A program made the translations under genes and the position numbers. The notes under the pieces were generated by a model, which did no database searches, was not told where the DNA came from, and saw nothing but the letters and a program-made list of their open reading frames with translations. A stretch of DNA of 64,000 bases from Actinernus sp. WN-2022 (lineage: Eukaryota > Cnidaria > Anthozoa > Actiniaria > Actinernidae). Positions 44,531 through 56,630 of this stretch are shown one piece after another; positions within the stretch are counted from its first letter, which is position 1, and each line of letters opens with the position of its first letter. The DNA lies in NCBI GenBank assembly GCA_030867875.1, contig JAOWCC010000936.1:81687032-81751031 (forward strand). Direction: 5' to 3'.

Positions 44531-47500
44531 CTTAACAACAAAACAAAATTTAAGTTTGAAATATCAAAAACAGTATTCAGAACATTGCAAACAAAAAAAA
44601 TAGTGTTCAGTTTTGTTTAAAGATATTACGTTTCTCAAATGCAAGTTATGAACAAAGTTAAATATATTATTTGGGGGAGGGATAAAGTTTAACAAACTAT
44701 CATCAACATTATCATCATCACCAACATCATCGTAGTCAACAACAACTCCCACCAAAGTCAACAACTCCCACCATAGTCAACAACAACTCCCACCATAGTC
44801 AACAACAACTCCCACCATAGTCAACAACAACTCCCACCATAGTCAACAACTCCCACCATAGTCGTCAACAACTCCCACCATAGTCGTCATCAACTCCCAC
44901 CATAGTCGTCATCAACTCCCACCATAGTCGTCATCAACTCCCACCATAGTCGTCATCAACTCCCACCATAGTCGTCATCAACTCCCACCATAGTCGTCAT
45001 CAACTCCCACCATAGTCGTCATCAACTCCCACCATAGTCGTCATCAACTCCCACCATAGTCGTCATCAACTCCCACCATAGTCGTCAACAACTTCCACCA
45101 TAGTCGTCAACAACTTCCACCATAGTCGTCAACAACTCCCACCATAGTCGTCAACAACTTCCACCATAGTCGTCAACAACTTCCACCATAGTCATCAACA
45201 ACTCCCACCATAGTCATCATCGTCATTGTCATCATTGTCTTCACCATCCTCGTTATCATGACATCAACATTGTTCCTGACATCATTCCTGATATCATCAT
45301 CATAACAATCATCACATACGTTTATAGTGTTTCCCCAGGAGTTCTATAATATCCTGACGCTTCATCGCCACTAGTGCCAGGATGAGTTCCTCCACAGTCA
45401 AATCAGGTTCACACTTCTCAATACTTCTTAACAGCATTTTAGTTGGGCTGCGTTTCTCTCCCGGTTCAAAGATAGAACACTTTTCATCTGGAATCCTCAG
45501 CTCATGAGCCAGCTGCCGCCAGTTGTGACCCTCCTCATTCAACAGATCTGTCAGCTCATCAATAAAGTCTGCATCATCTAAAATGTCCTTTATGGGATCA
45601 TCATCTAAGAATGTGAAGAATATTGAAGGTAATCTTTGCATTAACATTGGTCAGAAGTCCTATAGTATCCACTTAGCTACTTACTCAGAGTTTTATTTAA
45701 AGTGCAAGTATCATGCCAAAAAATAAATATTGTATTGTACTATTGTTTATTTCTCACAAAAATGTATTAATCTTGCAAATTTGTAACATTTCTAATTTTG
45801 CTTTATACTTTTCATGAATCCTGTAATGTTATAAGATTTTAAAAATCAACTCCCTCCCAAGAGAAAACTTCTACAATAAAATCCCATAGGTTTCCATTGT
45901 GACACCACACGGTGAATAAACACCTCAATTCGGGTAGCGTTTATTCTAGTTTAATTGCTGCTCCTGCCTCCCAAAGAAAACGTTTTGAAGAACTAGACGA
46001 TATCTGAAGAAGAATTTCGTTTGTTCTCTGCAAATGCTTTCAAACTTCCTAGGCACTTTCTGCATATATGTTGAGGCCGTTTCACTTGAAATTCGAGAGA
46101 AATCATTTCTTCCCAGACTTAAAATGCAGTAGTTCCATGAACGATATTCTTATCATTTTTTCCTCGATATTAACCGAGCACAGGACACAAAATGACATAG
46201 CAATTTGACTTAATACAATTCCACACCAGAGTCACTCGAGCTCTGGTTTTCCCGCAGAGCCAGAACTAAGGTCAACATAACCGCTAAGCCAATTAGTACC
46301 CGCTATGAGGCACCAGCCAATCAGTGACTGGTTACAACATCCCTGAACTATCCACGTGACCTAGAACCTACTCATCCGTAGTACAGACCTCCTTTTCCTT
46401 CCTCTGAAGGGATTACGGAGGTCTGTGTACAGGCTAAAAAAAAGAGGAGTTCTAAAAATCCAGTTTGAAAAGACTTACTATCAACTCTACCAATGCTAAG
46501 AAACATACCAGGTATTACCAACATAGAATGTATTTTCAATGTAGCATGGAGTTATCCTACTTTAGAGCCATAAAACAACATTCAACATCACACTCTTCTT
46601 TAAACTAGATTTTTGCACTTGAAAAGCCCTCTCTTTCAATCAGTTTTCCTGGCCCAGAAACCTTGCATCCAGAATTCCAGGCCGAGAAACCCAGGCTCCC
46701 TTCCATCCAGAATTCCAGGATCAGATAGTCCCCAGTGCAACTGGAATTCCAGGATCAGATAGTCCCCAGTGTAATTGGAATTCCAGGATCAGATAGTCCC
46801 CAGTGCAACTGGAATTCCAGGATCAGATAGTCCCCAGTACAACTGGAATTCCAGGATCAGATAGTCCCCAGTGCAACTGGAATTCCAGGATCAGATAGTC
46901 CCCAGTGCAACTGGAATTCCAGGATCAGATAGTCCCCAGTGCAACTGGAATTCCAGGCCCAGAAACCCCCTTACATGCACATTAGGAATTCCAAAATGCC
47001 ACCTGTGGTAGGAGTATGGATATTTTCTGGAACTATACCCAATACTCTGCAACACCTTGTGGGTAACACGTGGAGAGAAAATAAAAACTAATAATAACAA
47101 TTATACAGTTTATCGACATATATATCAATAGTTGACAAAATATTTGCTGTACTACACTGCTTTTTGCCATAAAGTATTACTAGAACCATACCTGGGATGC
47201 CTGACAAGTCCAGGACTTTCACCACATCAAATCGTGTTATTCCCTGACAGGCATATTTTAGTGACTTGACGGTCAAATCAGGATCAAAGATTGGGAGGTA
47301 CTTAAGAAGCAGTAATGCCGAGTTGTGCCGCTGATGTGAGCCAAAGTTCCTGAACACTCTCCTGGGGATTTCCATTTGGACGGCCAATGCCTTCCAGTTC
47401 TTGGCGTAACCAGGATCAAGCTTTAATGCAACTTGTCCCAGTAGGTCGGTGTCATCTCTCTCAACTAAACTACCAACAACACTCTCGTTACTTATGATTG

Positions 47501-50500
47501 ATCCTAGCAATTGAAAGAAAGTTAAATTAGGTTTGTTTACACTGGGAAATTCTTTATTTAAACACCAAAAAAATATGTCAACAGTGAGCAGGGATTGAGC
47601 CAGCAATTGAGCGAGAAGGGACAATGTGGCCCTTTTGCAATTGAACTGGCATTAATGTCCTTTGGAAGTGACCAAAGCGGGTCAATTTGACCATTACTGC
47701 ATATTTTCAAGGGACAAATGTATTTTTAAAGCAGGAATGGCGCAATGGCAGAGCCTGGCTCATTCCCTGAGTGACCCATTAGTGGGAAGCAAACTTTATA
47801 AATAAGTGCTACATGTACTGAACTTCAAAAGTGCAGCTTTTTAAACTATTCTTGTTGTGAGCATGCCTCATTTTAAGTAGATCAAGAAATTTGATCTCAA
47901 ATTCTGAAAACAAAATTTTCATTTTGACTGATGTTTTTTGATAAACCAAATAGTTGGCTCAATTTCTATTGCAAAACCTGATTTAGTAGACAAAAAATAT
48001 AGGAATCTCTGCAGAGCCAATTTTCAGCATGGTGTGAATGGACATTAGCCAAATAAATGTTCTTACGTGTTATACATCGTTCTAGGATATGCACGACATC
48101 ATTCCTGTCTATAGCTCTGAGCGCATCTTTGACATCACTGACAGTCAGCTGGGGTTTAGTAGCAGCTAGAAACATTAGCAGGTCCTCAGTAGGACTTGTC
48201 TCCGAGAATGAACTGCAGTGTTCATAGGCTTCTGGTGGAATGGCTAGTAGCTCTGCTAGGTCTCTCCAGCAGGGAACCCCACCACACTGGTACTCAGTGT
48301 CCAGGCACTGTGCCAGGTCCTCCAGGACATTAGGATTGTTAGTCACAGTTGTGGACAGGAGGGCATCTAGATAACAATCATAATGGTCACAGTAATAATT
48401 AAATTCTGTATACAGGAAACTTGTCACCCTAAGGTGGTTTTCAGGGTATAAGAGGTGATAAATAAACATCAACAATATCAGACTCATTAATAATTCATGA
48501 AGGAAAAACAAAGGAAATCATTGTGCAATCTGTAAATCTAATACAGATTTCGTCCTGATTTACATAAACTTTTGCTTCGATTTCCTTCATGGCTGAAATA
48601 GGTCATATCGCCAAAATAACTGAACAACATGACCCTATACATCTAGACATCTGATGTAGTTTCTAAAACGTGCAGCAGTGTTCTATCATATTCACAAACA
48701 CAAGGGCACAGCCAGAGTTTTTTAGATCTGATAAAACACTGCTGCGAGTTTTTGAGATGGCTTCAAAAATGTCAATATAGAGTAATGTAATTCAGTCATT
48801 TTGGCTTATATATATTTCGGCTGAGACAATTGAAGCAAAGTTTATGTAAATTAGGACTGTATCTATATCATATTTATGAACAACTCATTACACATTCATT
48901 TATTTTGTTTTTGCGTCATTAATTATTAGAGTATTTTTGAAAAGCCATATACAGAATTAAATTTTGTGCCCATGCTTCATCGGATTTACAAAATCTTGCT
49001 TCCAGCTCTAATCAAGCATGGCTACTCATCTTAAAAATTAATTTAAAACCTCTTATCATAAAGGAATAATAAAACATAAAAAGGCTTAAACAATAAAGAC
49101 TAATCAAAATATAGAGTATAAAATATGTGTAGCATAAACGATAATTGAAACACTTCTGTACTCAAATCGTTGTTTTAGGCCGAGTCACAAACACTCAAGA
49201 CAGACAAACATATTTTTCTCCTTCAAAAACGAGCTGTAAAAATATTGGCTGTAAAAATATTGGTTTCTAGAGGCCTCCTCGCCATATACATCCCATAATT
49301 TTTTTAACTTCCACTCTAACTTAACTTTTTCCAACTTCACTTGTAACGTAATGTAATCACATGCAAGTTACGAGCTGTAGGTATTTTCTTTATTGTACTG
49401 AAATAACTGCTGTGATATCTGTAAAAATGAAACAGGGCAGATAATAAAAAATAAAAAATAAATAAAAAAGACTACAAATAACAAAGAATTAAGTGGCTAA
49501 AACTGTTGATTGAGTTGCTATTTTCACTCTAAGTAATAAGTATGAGGAGTGAAGCTGGCCTCTACTAGACTTAGATCTAATACAATGTAAGTATAACATC
49601 ACTGGCACGGTGTGTTGTAATTATGCATCGAGTTGCAGTATTTGAAAACCAAATCAATGTGAGCTAGACTAAAATAAAATGTAATATTAAAGGTAAGTGC
49701 AAGGAAAGCACAAGTGACAATTTCTTTTCACTTTTGATGATCTTATTATTTTGATTGCAAGTCAAGCTGCAGGAAGCTGATACATGTACTTGTACCTAAG
49801 AACATCCCTTATAGCCAAAAGCTATAAAGCTTCAAAGTGTTTTATATCAAATGCATCAGGGTGCCAACTGGGCAGTAAAAAATTGACTTCACCAACATTC
49901 TTTTTCTTTGATTTTATCAGATTGTTGTAATGTCTCAATTATAGTTTTCAGGATCAATCTTGCCATAATCAGTCTAACGAAGGTTCAACAACACTTGGAA
50001 TTCCCTGTCAATACCTCTTCAAGTGCCCAGTGCCCACAACTGTGTGATATCAACACTTACTGTCAACCCTTTGGTACTTAAATGACCCCATTTGCCTATA
50101 TTAAAACAGTTTTTGTTTTGTTCATGCTCTGCAATTACCTGGTTCTAGTGCCAGCCCAACTTCAGGCAAAGATTCCTTGTCCAAGATCTGTTTAGTTTGT
50201 TCTTTCTTTGGCACATCAGTAGACTTGACTTTCTCCAGTTCCCAAGGCTCACTAGCCTGAAGACCATTTGCTATATTCTCTGGTTGATTTTCACATTTAG
50301 TTTCTAACACAGCTGGGATAGGAGATGTCTTCTCTTCTGTTGAGGGCTCTATCTGTTGTTCAGCTGTTGCCTCTACATGAAAAGTTAAATTGGATGCCAT
50401 TGTTCAAAGAAATATTCCAATAAACATTTTAACATACTTTCTACAAATGAGTACACATTCAGTACAAATCTGATCCTCTGTTCTAGCCAAGTTTATCTCC

Positions 50501-53500
50501 TGATTATAAACATTTCTACTTAAAATATATGAGCATTACTGTTCATTATATAATTCTAATCTGTGCCACTATCTGTAGATCATCATCAGTACATTTTACA
50601 TATTGCATACAGTCATAAGCACTACAGTACAGATCCACATACTTTCACTATCCATGTCATATTATATAAATGTGGATTATAATTTTAATCCAAGGGATTA
50701 AAATTCCCATCAGGTCATGGCTACAGTATGCCTGAACCTTAAAATAAATCATGGGAGCTGAAAAAGAAGCTTTTGAAAATCAGCATGAGTTTGTACATTT
50801 GTACTTCATGCCTAAAGCATTTTATTTACAATGATTTGAAATCTTGTAATAATAGACAGGGCTCGACACTAACTTTTTCAGGTACATGTACTAGCCTATG
50901 GGCTAGTGACTGTGGGAAATTACTAGTCCCTACTGTACATGTAGGTCTTTACCACTAACCCAATATACATCCCTTATTATAATGAGTTGCCCTGAGGAAC
51001 ACTTTTTAATAATAAAGTCGAAATATTCGAGCAAATGCAAAATCGACCCACTGATTTCTTAATATAATTGGATAACAAAATAATGACTACCACTGACAAA
51101 AATGTAACCCATGACTAGTTCCCAGTCTCCTGAAAGCAGCTTTTTGCAAGATGGTGGCGTGATCTGCATGTGGTCAGCACTCAGTAACATCTATCAACTG
51201 AACTAGCTGTGGTGGATACTGTGGTTATAGTTAGGAGTTGACTAGGTACCAAGCCAACCTCTTGCTGATACTGAGGATTGTCATGGCCAGGGTATTTTGC
51301 ATCCTCAGTGATCGTGCATCACTCCAGCTAGCTGGACGATTCCTTTTGATTACACTTTAATGTGAACTACAGAATGGCCAGTATTGATAGTGAAGAGGTC
51401 GCAAAAACTTTCAACACTTCTTGTTGAAAATCTTTTTGTCTGGCATGCTAGCTATTATGATTTTCACTAGTCCTAAGCAAACTTTTACTAGTCCGAGACT
51501 AGTAGAGTACCACTGGTATCGAGCCCTGATGGATATCACCCATCTATATGATTATGTAACAAAGAAATGGCTTGAAGTACAAACATCTTTCTCTGGCTGA
51601 AGAACAAACCATTTCCTATCACTGTCACTTCATCATTTTGTTAACCCACTCCCATTATATCAAGGTGTCTCAATTATGTGAATGTGTGACTGATATATTC
51701 ATTTCACACTTTATACTGGATGTATTTATAATGTTAATGACCTTGTCTGGAAAATTATCAAATCATCTGTACAAATTATGTAAACAGATTTAATAATAAT
51801 TATTGCCACACAATACAGACTTCATAATTTTATTATTACCTTGCTTCTCCTCCAGTGTATTCCCAGTTTCATTGCCATCAGCATGTACTTGAGGTTCAGG
51901 TTCTTCCTCATCTCCATTAATTTCCACACTGCTGGGCTCTACTTCCACTTTCTCTGTATTGCCACTAGTTTCCATAGTGAACTGTTCTTCAGCATCCTCT
52001 ACCATTTCAGTCTTGGTATCATTATCTATCATAGCATCTTTGCTTTCCTCTACATCAGTATTGTCCTGCAAAAACTCTGTTTCAGTACCTTTATCATGAT
52101 CAAGTAATCCTTGCTGATATTCCTCTTGGTGTTGAACATTATCTTCATTACATTGTTCCTCATTTCTGGTAAATTTAGTTTCTACAATATCCACACTCCC
52201 CGAAAAGTTGGTATCAACTTTAGAAGACTCTTCTTTGTCCTTCTCAAATTCTTCTGGATTTTTCTCAGCTTCAAGAGCTACTGTAGGCGAGTTTGTGTTA
52301 TCAAAATCTGTAGAAATATTTGTTGCAACAAAGTCATCACTGTCACTCTTACAAATACCTGTATCACTACCACAGACTTCTCCTAAGTCATTATCATCAA
52401 CAACATCTGTTCTTGTTTCACTTTCAGCTTCAGTATCTACAGTATTCTGCAGTAGTTCAGTTTCTATTCCATCTGATGCACTGTCCTTAACTTTGAAGAT
52501 TTCATCACTAGTTTCTTCACTGCTAATAACCTCAGAATCCATTTCCAACACTGTGTCATGATTTCCTTCAATATCAAGGGCATTAGGAGGACTATTAACT
52601 TCAGTCAAGACATTTTTCTCTTCATTAGAGTCCCACACAATATTATCTATTGTGATTTCTAACTCCTCGCCAATTTTAACAGGATTCACCTCATTTTCAT
52701 TTCCTTCAAGGTTTTGATTAGTCTGAACATCAGGTTCTTGGGGTGATACATGTAGATCACTACTAACATTATTATCCTGTTCAATCATTTCTTCTTTACC
52801 TTCTTTCACTTCCAGTTCAGAATCTTGTGAAATAACAGCTTGAGATAGTTCATTCCCTACTACAGCTTCATCAATTGAGAGAGTGCCTTCTAAGTGCATT
52901 TCTGCTGTCCCAGATACATCATTACGAGATTCTACATTACCATGCTCACTCCTTTTCTGATTCTGTGGTTCTCTGTCAATGTTTTCCCCAAGTTCTGATC
53001 CTTCACCCAATCTCTTGGGTATCTCAGTTGTTTCAGGAACAGATTCTCTCTCAGAATCGCTGTAAAAAACTTTAACTCGCTGGTCAGACATTTCTACATT
53101 ATCACAGGGTTCATCGTTATCAACAGAAATTGTAACAACTAAATTCTCATCAGATTGACAGAGAGAATCTTTAGTGTCTTGAACAGTTTCGGGCAGCTCT
53201 TCAGTCTCTTGTTCTACTGATACAGCAGCTACAGCTACCTCATTGTCAGCCGTCGTTGGTTGTTCTTCATCCTCTTCAGTTTTCTGCCTGCTGTCTCCTT
53301 CTAGTGATTGACTTTCCGATAGATTATTATTTGCCTGCTTCTCCTCTTGGCTTTCCGTTACTGAAAAATAAACAAATAAAAGATATGAATCAACAAGGAA
53401 CAGATCCTTTGCTTTTGCCACTAATTACCTGATTAACAATAGATTAGATTTGATGACAGCATATGCTAGCTATTTGCATGATAAATATGTGTATGCATGA

Positions 53501-56500
53501 GTTGATTGATGGTTGCTTGTATATCATTACAGTATTACCTGTATGTAAATAGGCTAACCCAAGGGCTTGAAATGAACACTTGCAAACTCACAAAATGCAA
53601 GCAGATTTCTTGATTTGCAAGTGAAAAAAATCACCACTAGCAAATTTCTGCAAGTTGTTCTTCTTTAATAAGATACAAAACTTGGAGTCTGAAAACCTCA
53701 AACAAATGTGGCTTATTTACAGGAGTTTAATAAGCTAAATTCTTACCCAATGCACAATTAAAAGCATGAAACATCTACTGTAATGGCAGTGTAAGTTATA
53801 TAAAATACGTTCTTGTACTAATTAATGTACTTCCCATGAATTAAAGTGATATTGTGAACATATAGAATATGAGTATGTGTCATTTCAATTTGCCAGTATC
53901 CTCCTGATTTTTGGGAGTGGAAAAAATGCTACTAGCAGATATTGGCTAGTGGATTTAGAAGTTACCAGTTTACATTGTATGTGGAACACTTTGGCAACAT
54001 TTGTAAGAATTCAAATACTACTGTATTGTATAGAGTGAACACTTTTCATTACTAATAAAAATCATTTCAGGGTATTCATACTTTAAAAAAAAAAATTTCT
54101 TTTATACCTGACAATAATTTACAAACTGTATGTATACATACATGTACTAGATTTTGCCCTGCACTAGATGGATTCATATGTATTTCCCCAACTTTTTACA
54201 TCCTCCAAACAAATTGTTTGTATTACGAATCAAGTTACTGTCCATTCTGTATTTGTAAAGCTTATAGTCCAATCATCAACATCATTTGCAACAAATATAA
54301 CCTCATAAAATGGAACATAATGAGTTACAATTAATGTTGTTGAGGGTAAAAAATATGACAATGCTTCGGGTTTTGCATTATTCAAACCACTTTCCTTCCA
54401 TTGAAGGAGAGTTTTCAAAAACACATACCTTTACCACAGGAGGGGTGGAATGGAAATAAAATAAATTGGCTTGTGGCTGGTAGAATCGACTTAAATCACA
54501 AAACATTGAAAACCAGCTTCCTAAAGAATAACGTTTATGGCATACCGTATTTACTCGATTAAACACCCCAGCGTTTATTAAATTTTTAGCATTTTTGATG
54601 CAGCATTTATTCAAGGGCGGCATTTATTCGAGGGCAGCATTTATTTCAAAATCATATTTCTTAAATCACTGACAACAATTACAGTAAATCATTTGTAAAT
54701 ATTATGTAAAACAGAAACATGTTTAAAGTTCCAATGTCTCGCTTTTTCGCTGAGATAGAATCGTAATTGTCTGGCTTGTGAAGTGTATAACGTTCAGAGA
54801 ATTTCAATGTCACTGTCCCCTTCGTGATCTGAGTCCAAGAGCTGTAATGTAGTAATCCTCGAATAAACGCTGCATTATTCTGATTGGGTGCGGCGTTTAT
54901 TGGTAATTTTGCTTCCATCTGCAGAGTTTAATAGAGGGCGGGTTTATTCGAGGGTGGCGTTTAATCAAGTAAATATGGTTCACTGTACATGTAAACAACT
55001 GACTATTTGGCAAGATGGACTCTCTCGCCTCTTTTATTTGCAGTGGTCTATGTGGTCTGGCACATCTAGACGTATAAGTTTATCTATCATTGTAAAACAG
55101 ACAGTGACACACTCTTCAACTAAAAATCTACTTATACCTAACTCCATCTTTTCTAATTTATATTATTTGCTATAGTGATATTTACTTTTACAAAATAGAA
55201 ATAAGTGTGAATAAAATGAACTTGAACTTGTGGAATTTGATCCGAGTAATATCAAGGTCATGCTTCTTCCTAAATCAGTTCCAAATTTGGATAAGTACAG
55301 AACAGTTTATACTACGTCATTCAGAAAGTGATCTCCTAACTAAATTAGGCGAGAAGAGGTAGGAAGCCCTATTAAAACGCACAATAACAGCACTAACGAT
55401 TTTAATTTACATGTGCTTATAAATATAATTGTACGATGGATAAAGTAAAGTCGACTCTGAATCGATTTCGTGATATTGTTTACCAAACTGATCTAAACTC
55501 ATTTTTTGGGGGGAGTTTTTGTTTTGATGACCACATCTGTTTCTAGTTACGTTATGGAAGTAATTAAATAACAATGAAGTGCACTTTAATCCTTTAATAA
55601 CAATAATAGGACACCAATAATGATTAGATAGTGTCAAGTCACAGAAAACTAGACAGAACGACCACCAACAAAAATTATGCTGCTGGGCCATCGATTCAAC
55701 AGCCAGGAACATACGTGTATTAGTAGTGTGTGGGGTTGGAACGTAGTGAGAAAAATACAGTGTTAACATGAAATATAGATAAGGCAATTAAGCGAAATTA
55801 ACCTCTTATATCTAGAGAAGATTCCATAGTTCGTACTTATTCTTAGCTTACGATAAACTAGAATTACTCGCCCAGGCACTTTACCTTGTGCAATCGCCTC
55901 CGGCATGAAACACGGCTCTATTTGATCTCCGTAATAACCCAAAGTTCCAGCAAATTCACCGTATTTGCTAAAAATCACGCCACCAAGGGGTTGTTGGTCA
56001 TCGGGAAAGCTACGTAGGTCTAGCAGGATTGGAGGACCGCCGAAATTCTGCAGAATAAATTGTGAAGTTTCTTCGTTTCTGCCGATTTGTAAGTTCGTGT
56101 CTCAAGTCTTCACTACTTGAGCCAAATTCGCGTATCACATTGCAAAAGAAACCTTCTGAAAATTCGCTCTGGAAGTTTGCATTATGAAATTCATAGCAAC
56201 TAATAGGTCGGGTTGTCTGTAGGCTGCTTTTCTTGACCATTCGCTTGAGAAAGCCTCGTTTATCTAGCGGTTCAACTGAAATAACAGTCAGTCCCTCCTC
56301 AGGAAGCTGATTTGCCAGTTTCTCTGACGATTTGTCACTCGCTGCTCGACTCGGCACATTTTCACAATATTCAGCAGCGAGCTTCAAGTCAAACACTTCA
56401 AAACCTCTCTTCTCGCGAACAAGAAACTCTGCTAGGAATATCCTATCCAAAGCCAAATGCTCTGGGGTTAAAACAGCGCTTGAAGTAACGATTAGGTTAG

Positions 56501-56630
56501 GACACTTCCATCCCAGTGACTCGGCCAACTCTTCACACTTAACCACGCAGCCACTTCCAAGAGTCACGAAGCCTTGGTTGTTAGGGATTTTTTCCCTGAT
56601 CCTACAGATTGCTAGCTCGACTTTGTTCAT
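44451..56630 (-). CDS. Seven-exon gene: pseudo-trypsin domain, acidic linker, three Death domains
   Basis: I assembled this gene from the minus strand: exons 56630-55885, 53360-51840, 50372-50139, 48366-48067, 47503-47192, 45604-45320 and 44530-44451. All six introns have GT-AG ends and are phase 1, so codons join cleanly (except for a frame problem inside exon 1). The product is about 1,158 residues: a trypsin-like fold (~1-249) with catalytic positions apparently replaced, an acidic Glu/Asp/Ser/Thr-rich linker (~250-833), three Death domains (~834-933, 934-1037, 1038-1132) and a short tail. Death domains are helical protein-interaction modules of apoptotic and innate-immune signalling, so a cytoplasmic adaptor or sensor role is inferred. 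No transmembrane segment or signal peptide is visible. It does not match PIDD, FADD or MyD88 layouts and I do not recognise a named orthologue. Start choice: first ATG of the open frame that carries the GSG motif. Confidence 0.72.
44745..45215 (+). repeat. 22-bp tandem repeat in intron 6
   Basis: About twenty copies of CATCAACTCCCACCATAGTC plus GT, with CAACAACT variants at both edges. Non-coding; lies between exons 6 and 7. Confidence 0.9.
45320..45604 (-). CDS. Exon 6: third Death domain
   Basis: Acceptor CACATTCTTAG|ATGATG and donor AAAC|GTATGT enclose 285 nt, phase 1. It encodes an acidic lead (DDDPIKDILDD), then NWRQLAHELRIP, PTKMLLRSIEKCEPDLTVEEL and RQDIIELLGKHY, a clear Death domain. 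If unspliced, the frame would stop two codons later; the consensus donor and fitting next exon favour splicing. Confidence 0.8.
46390..46435. repeat. Small inverted repeat in intron 5
   Basis: ACAGACCTCC and GGAGGTCTGT enclose a ~25-bp loop, the core of a short foldback. Approximate limits. Confidence 0.45.
46667..46966 (+). repeat. 34-bp tandem repeat in intron 5
   Basis: About eight copies of AACTGGAATTCCAGGATCAG plus ATAGTCCCCAGTGC at 34-bp spacing. Each contains the palindrome TGGAATTCCA. Confidence 0.9.
47192..47503 (-). CDS. Exon 5: second Death domain
   Basis: Acceptor CAATTGCTAG|GATCAA and donor ATCCCAG|GTATGG enclose 312 nt, phase 1. The product has NWKALAVQMEIP, the core Trp helix, followed by ALLLLKYLPIFDPDLTVKSL and RFDVVKVL, matching the last helices of a Death domain. 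It is more divergent than its two neighbours in helices 3-4. Confidence 0.75.
48067..48366 (-). CDS. Exon 4: first Death domain
   Basis: Acceptor TTATCTAG|ATGCCC and strong donor ACAC|GTAAGA give exactly 300 nt. Residues include the Death-fold pattern W-R-D-L-A-E-L-L-A-I-P, then P-T-E-D-L-L-M-F-L, LTVSDVKDAL and NDVVHIL, the usual helix 2-6 signature with its invariant Trp. A nearer GTATAA donor at 48075 was rejected because joining it to exon 5 would create a TGA stop, whereas the GTAAGA donor gives an Arg codon. Confidence 0.8.
48552..48857. mobile_element. MITE in intron 3
   Basis: A ~26-bp end starting GTCCTGATTTACATAAAC is mirrored by one ending at 48857 with few mismatches; a second inner pair involves GCAGCAGTGTT / AACACTGCTGC. 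No coding sequence. Confidence 0.65.
48868..50138. other. Remainder of intron 3
   Basis: AT-rich intronic sequence. No conserved motif or gene was seen. Confidence 0.4.
50139..50372 (-). CDS. Exon 3: continuation of the disordered linker
   Basis: Acceptor TTCATGTAG|AGGCAA and donor GAACCAG|GTAATT enclose 234 nt (78 codons) in phase 1. It encodes a polar sequence starting EATAEQQIEPSTEEK and ending GLALEP, rich in Glu, Lys, Pro and Ser. No domain is recognised. Composition and matched phases tie it to the same transcript as exon 2. Confidence 0.65.
50858..51530. mobile_element. Non-autonomous element in intron 2
   Basis: Ends CAGGGCTCGA and TCGAGCCCTG are inverted, with ACTAGTCC/GGACTAGT-type motifs inside. 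~670 bp, no coding sequence. It may be a hAT-like relic; target duplication not resolved. Confidence 0.5.
51840..53360 (-). CDS. Exon 2: long acidic low-complexity linker
   Basis: A 1,521-nt open exon, acceptor TTTTTCAG|TAACGG and donor GCAAG|GTAATA, both phase 1. It encodes ~507 residues beginning VTESQEEKQANN, very rich in Glu, Asp, Ser, Thr, Val and Asn with few aromatic residues and no recognisable fold. It looks intrinsically disordered and strongly acidic, and probably separates the N-terminal domain from the Death domains. Many S/T-D/E stretches could be kinase (CK2-like) sites; that is inference. No internal tandem repeat is obvious. Confidence 0.75.
53361..55884. other. Intron 1 of the Death-domain gene, repeat-bearing
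   Basis: No coding exon was found. It contains a diverged block with GCAAGTG/CACTTGC motifs (53560-53960), the MITE at 54545-54977, and a likely LINE 3' relic ending AATGAACTTGAACTTG near 55230. Confidence 0.5.
54545..54977. mobile_element. MITE with CCGTATTTACTCGATTAAAC ends
   Basis: Left end CCGTATTTACTCGATTAAAC and right end GTTTAATCAAGTAAATATGG are inverted with three mismatches. Interior repeats CAGCATTTATTC(G)AGGGC motifs in both orientations. No protein. Confidence 0.7.
55885..56630 (-). CDS. Exon 1: trypsin-like, probably inactive, N-terminal domain
   Basis: The frame from ATG 56630 encodes a GSGCVV motif (residues 25-30) and LIVTSSAVL (~46-54), the pattern of the first beta-barrel of trypsin-like peptidases, where V-T-x-x-H-V normally carries the catalytic His; here that position is Ala. 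EEGLTVISV (~111-119) lies where D-L/F-T-V would supply the catalytic Asp; here it is Gly. Near the end, in the neighbouring frame, QNFGGPPILL followed by LGGVIFSKYGEFAG resembles the serine loop (D-S-G-G-P ... G-V) with Ser replaced by Phe. The exon ends at a CAAG|GTAAAG donor. Its 746 nt do not give the phase-1 end that exon 2 needs, so one base is extra or a ~91-nt intron lies inside. Family call is from motifs only. Confidence 0.55.

Noticed and set aside
47088..48511. Separate single-exon Death-domain genes with hydrophobic N-termini
   Set aside because: The hydrophobic leaders are intron sequence read through the acceptors; splicing in phase 1 explains all three domains as one protein.
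50122..50400. Stand-alone 92-codon gene starting at 50400
   Set aside because: The ATG lies upstream of a good TTCATGTAG acceptor; phase and composition fit an internal exon of the Death-domain gene better.
51841..52561. Plus-strand frames opposite the acidic exon
   Set aside because: Antisense shadows of the long minus-strand exon; composition is the mirror of its Glu/Asp codons.
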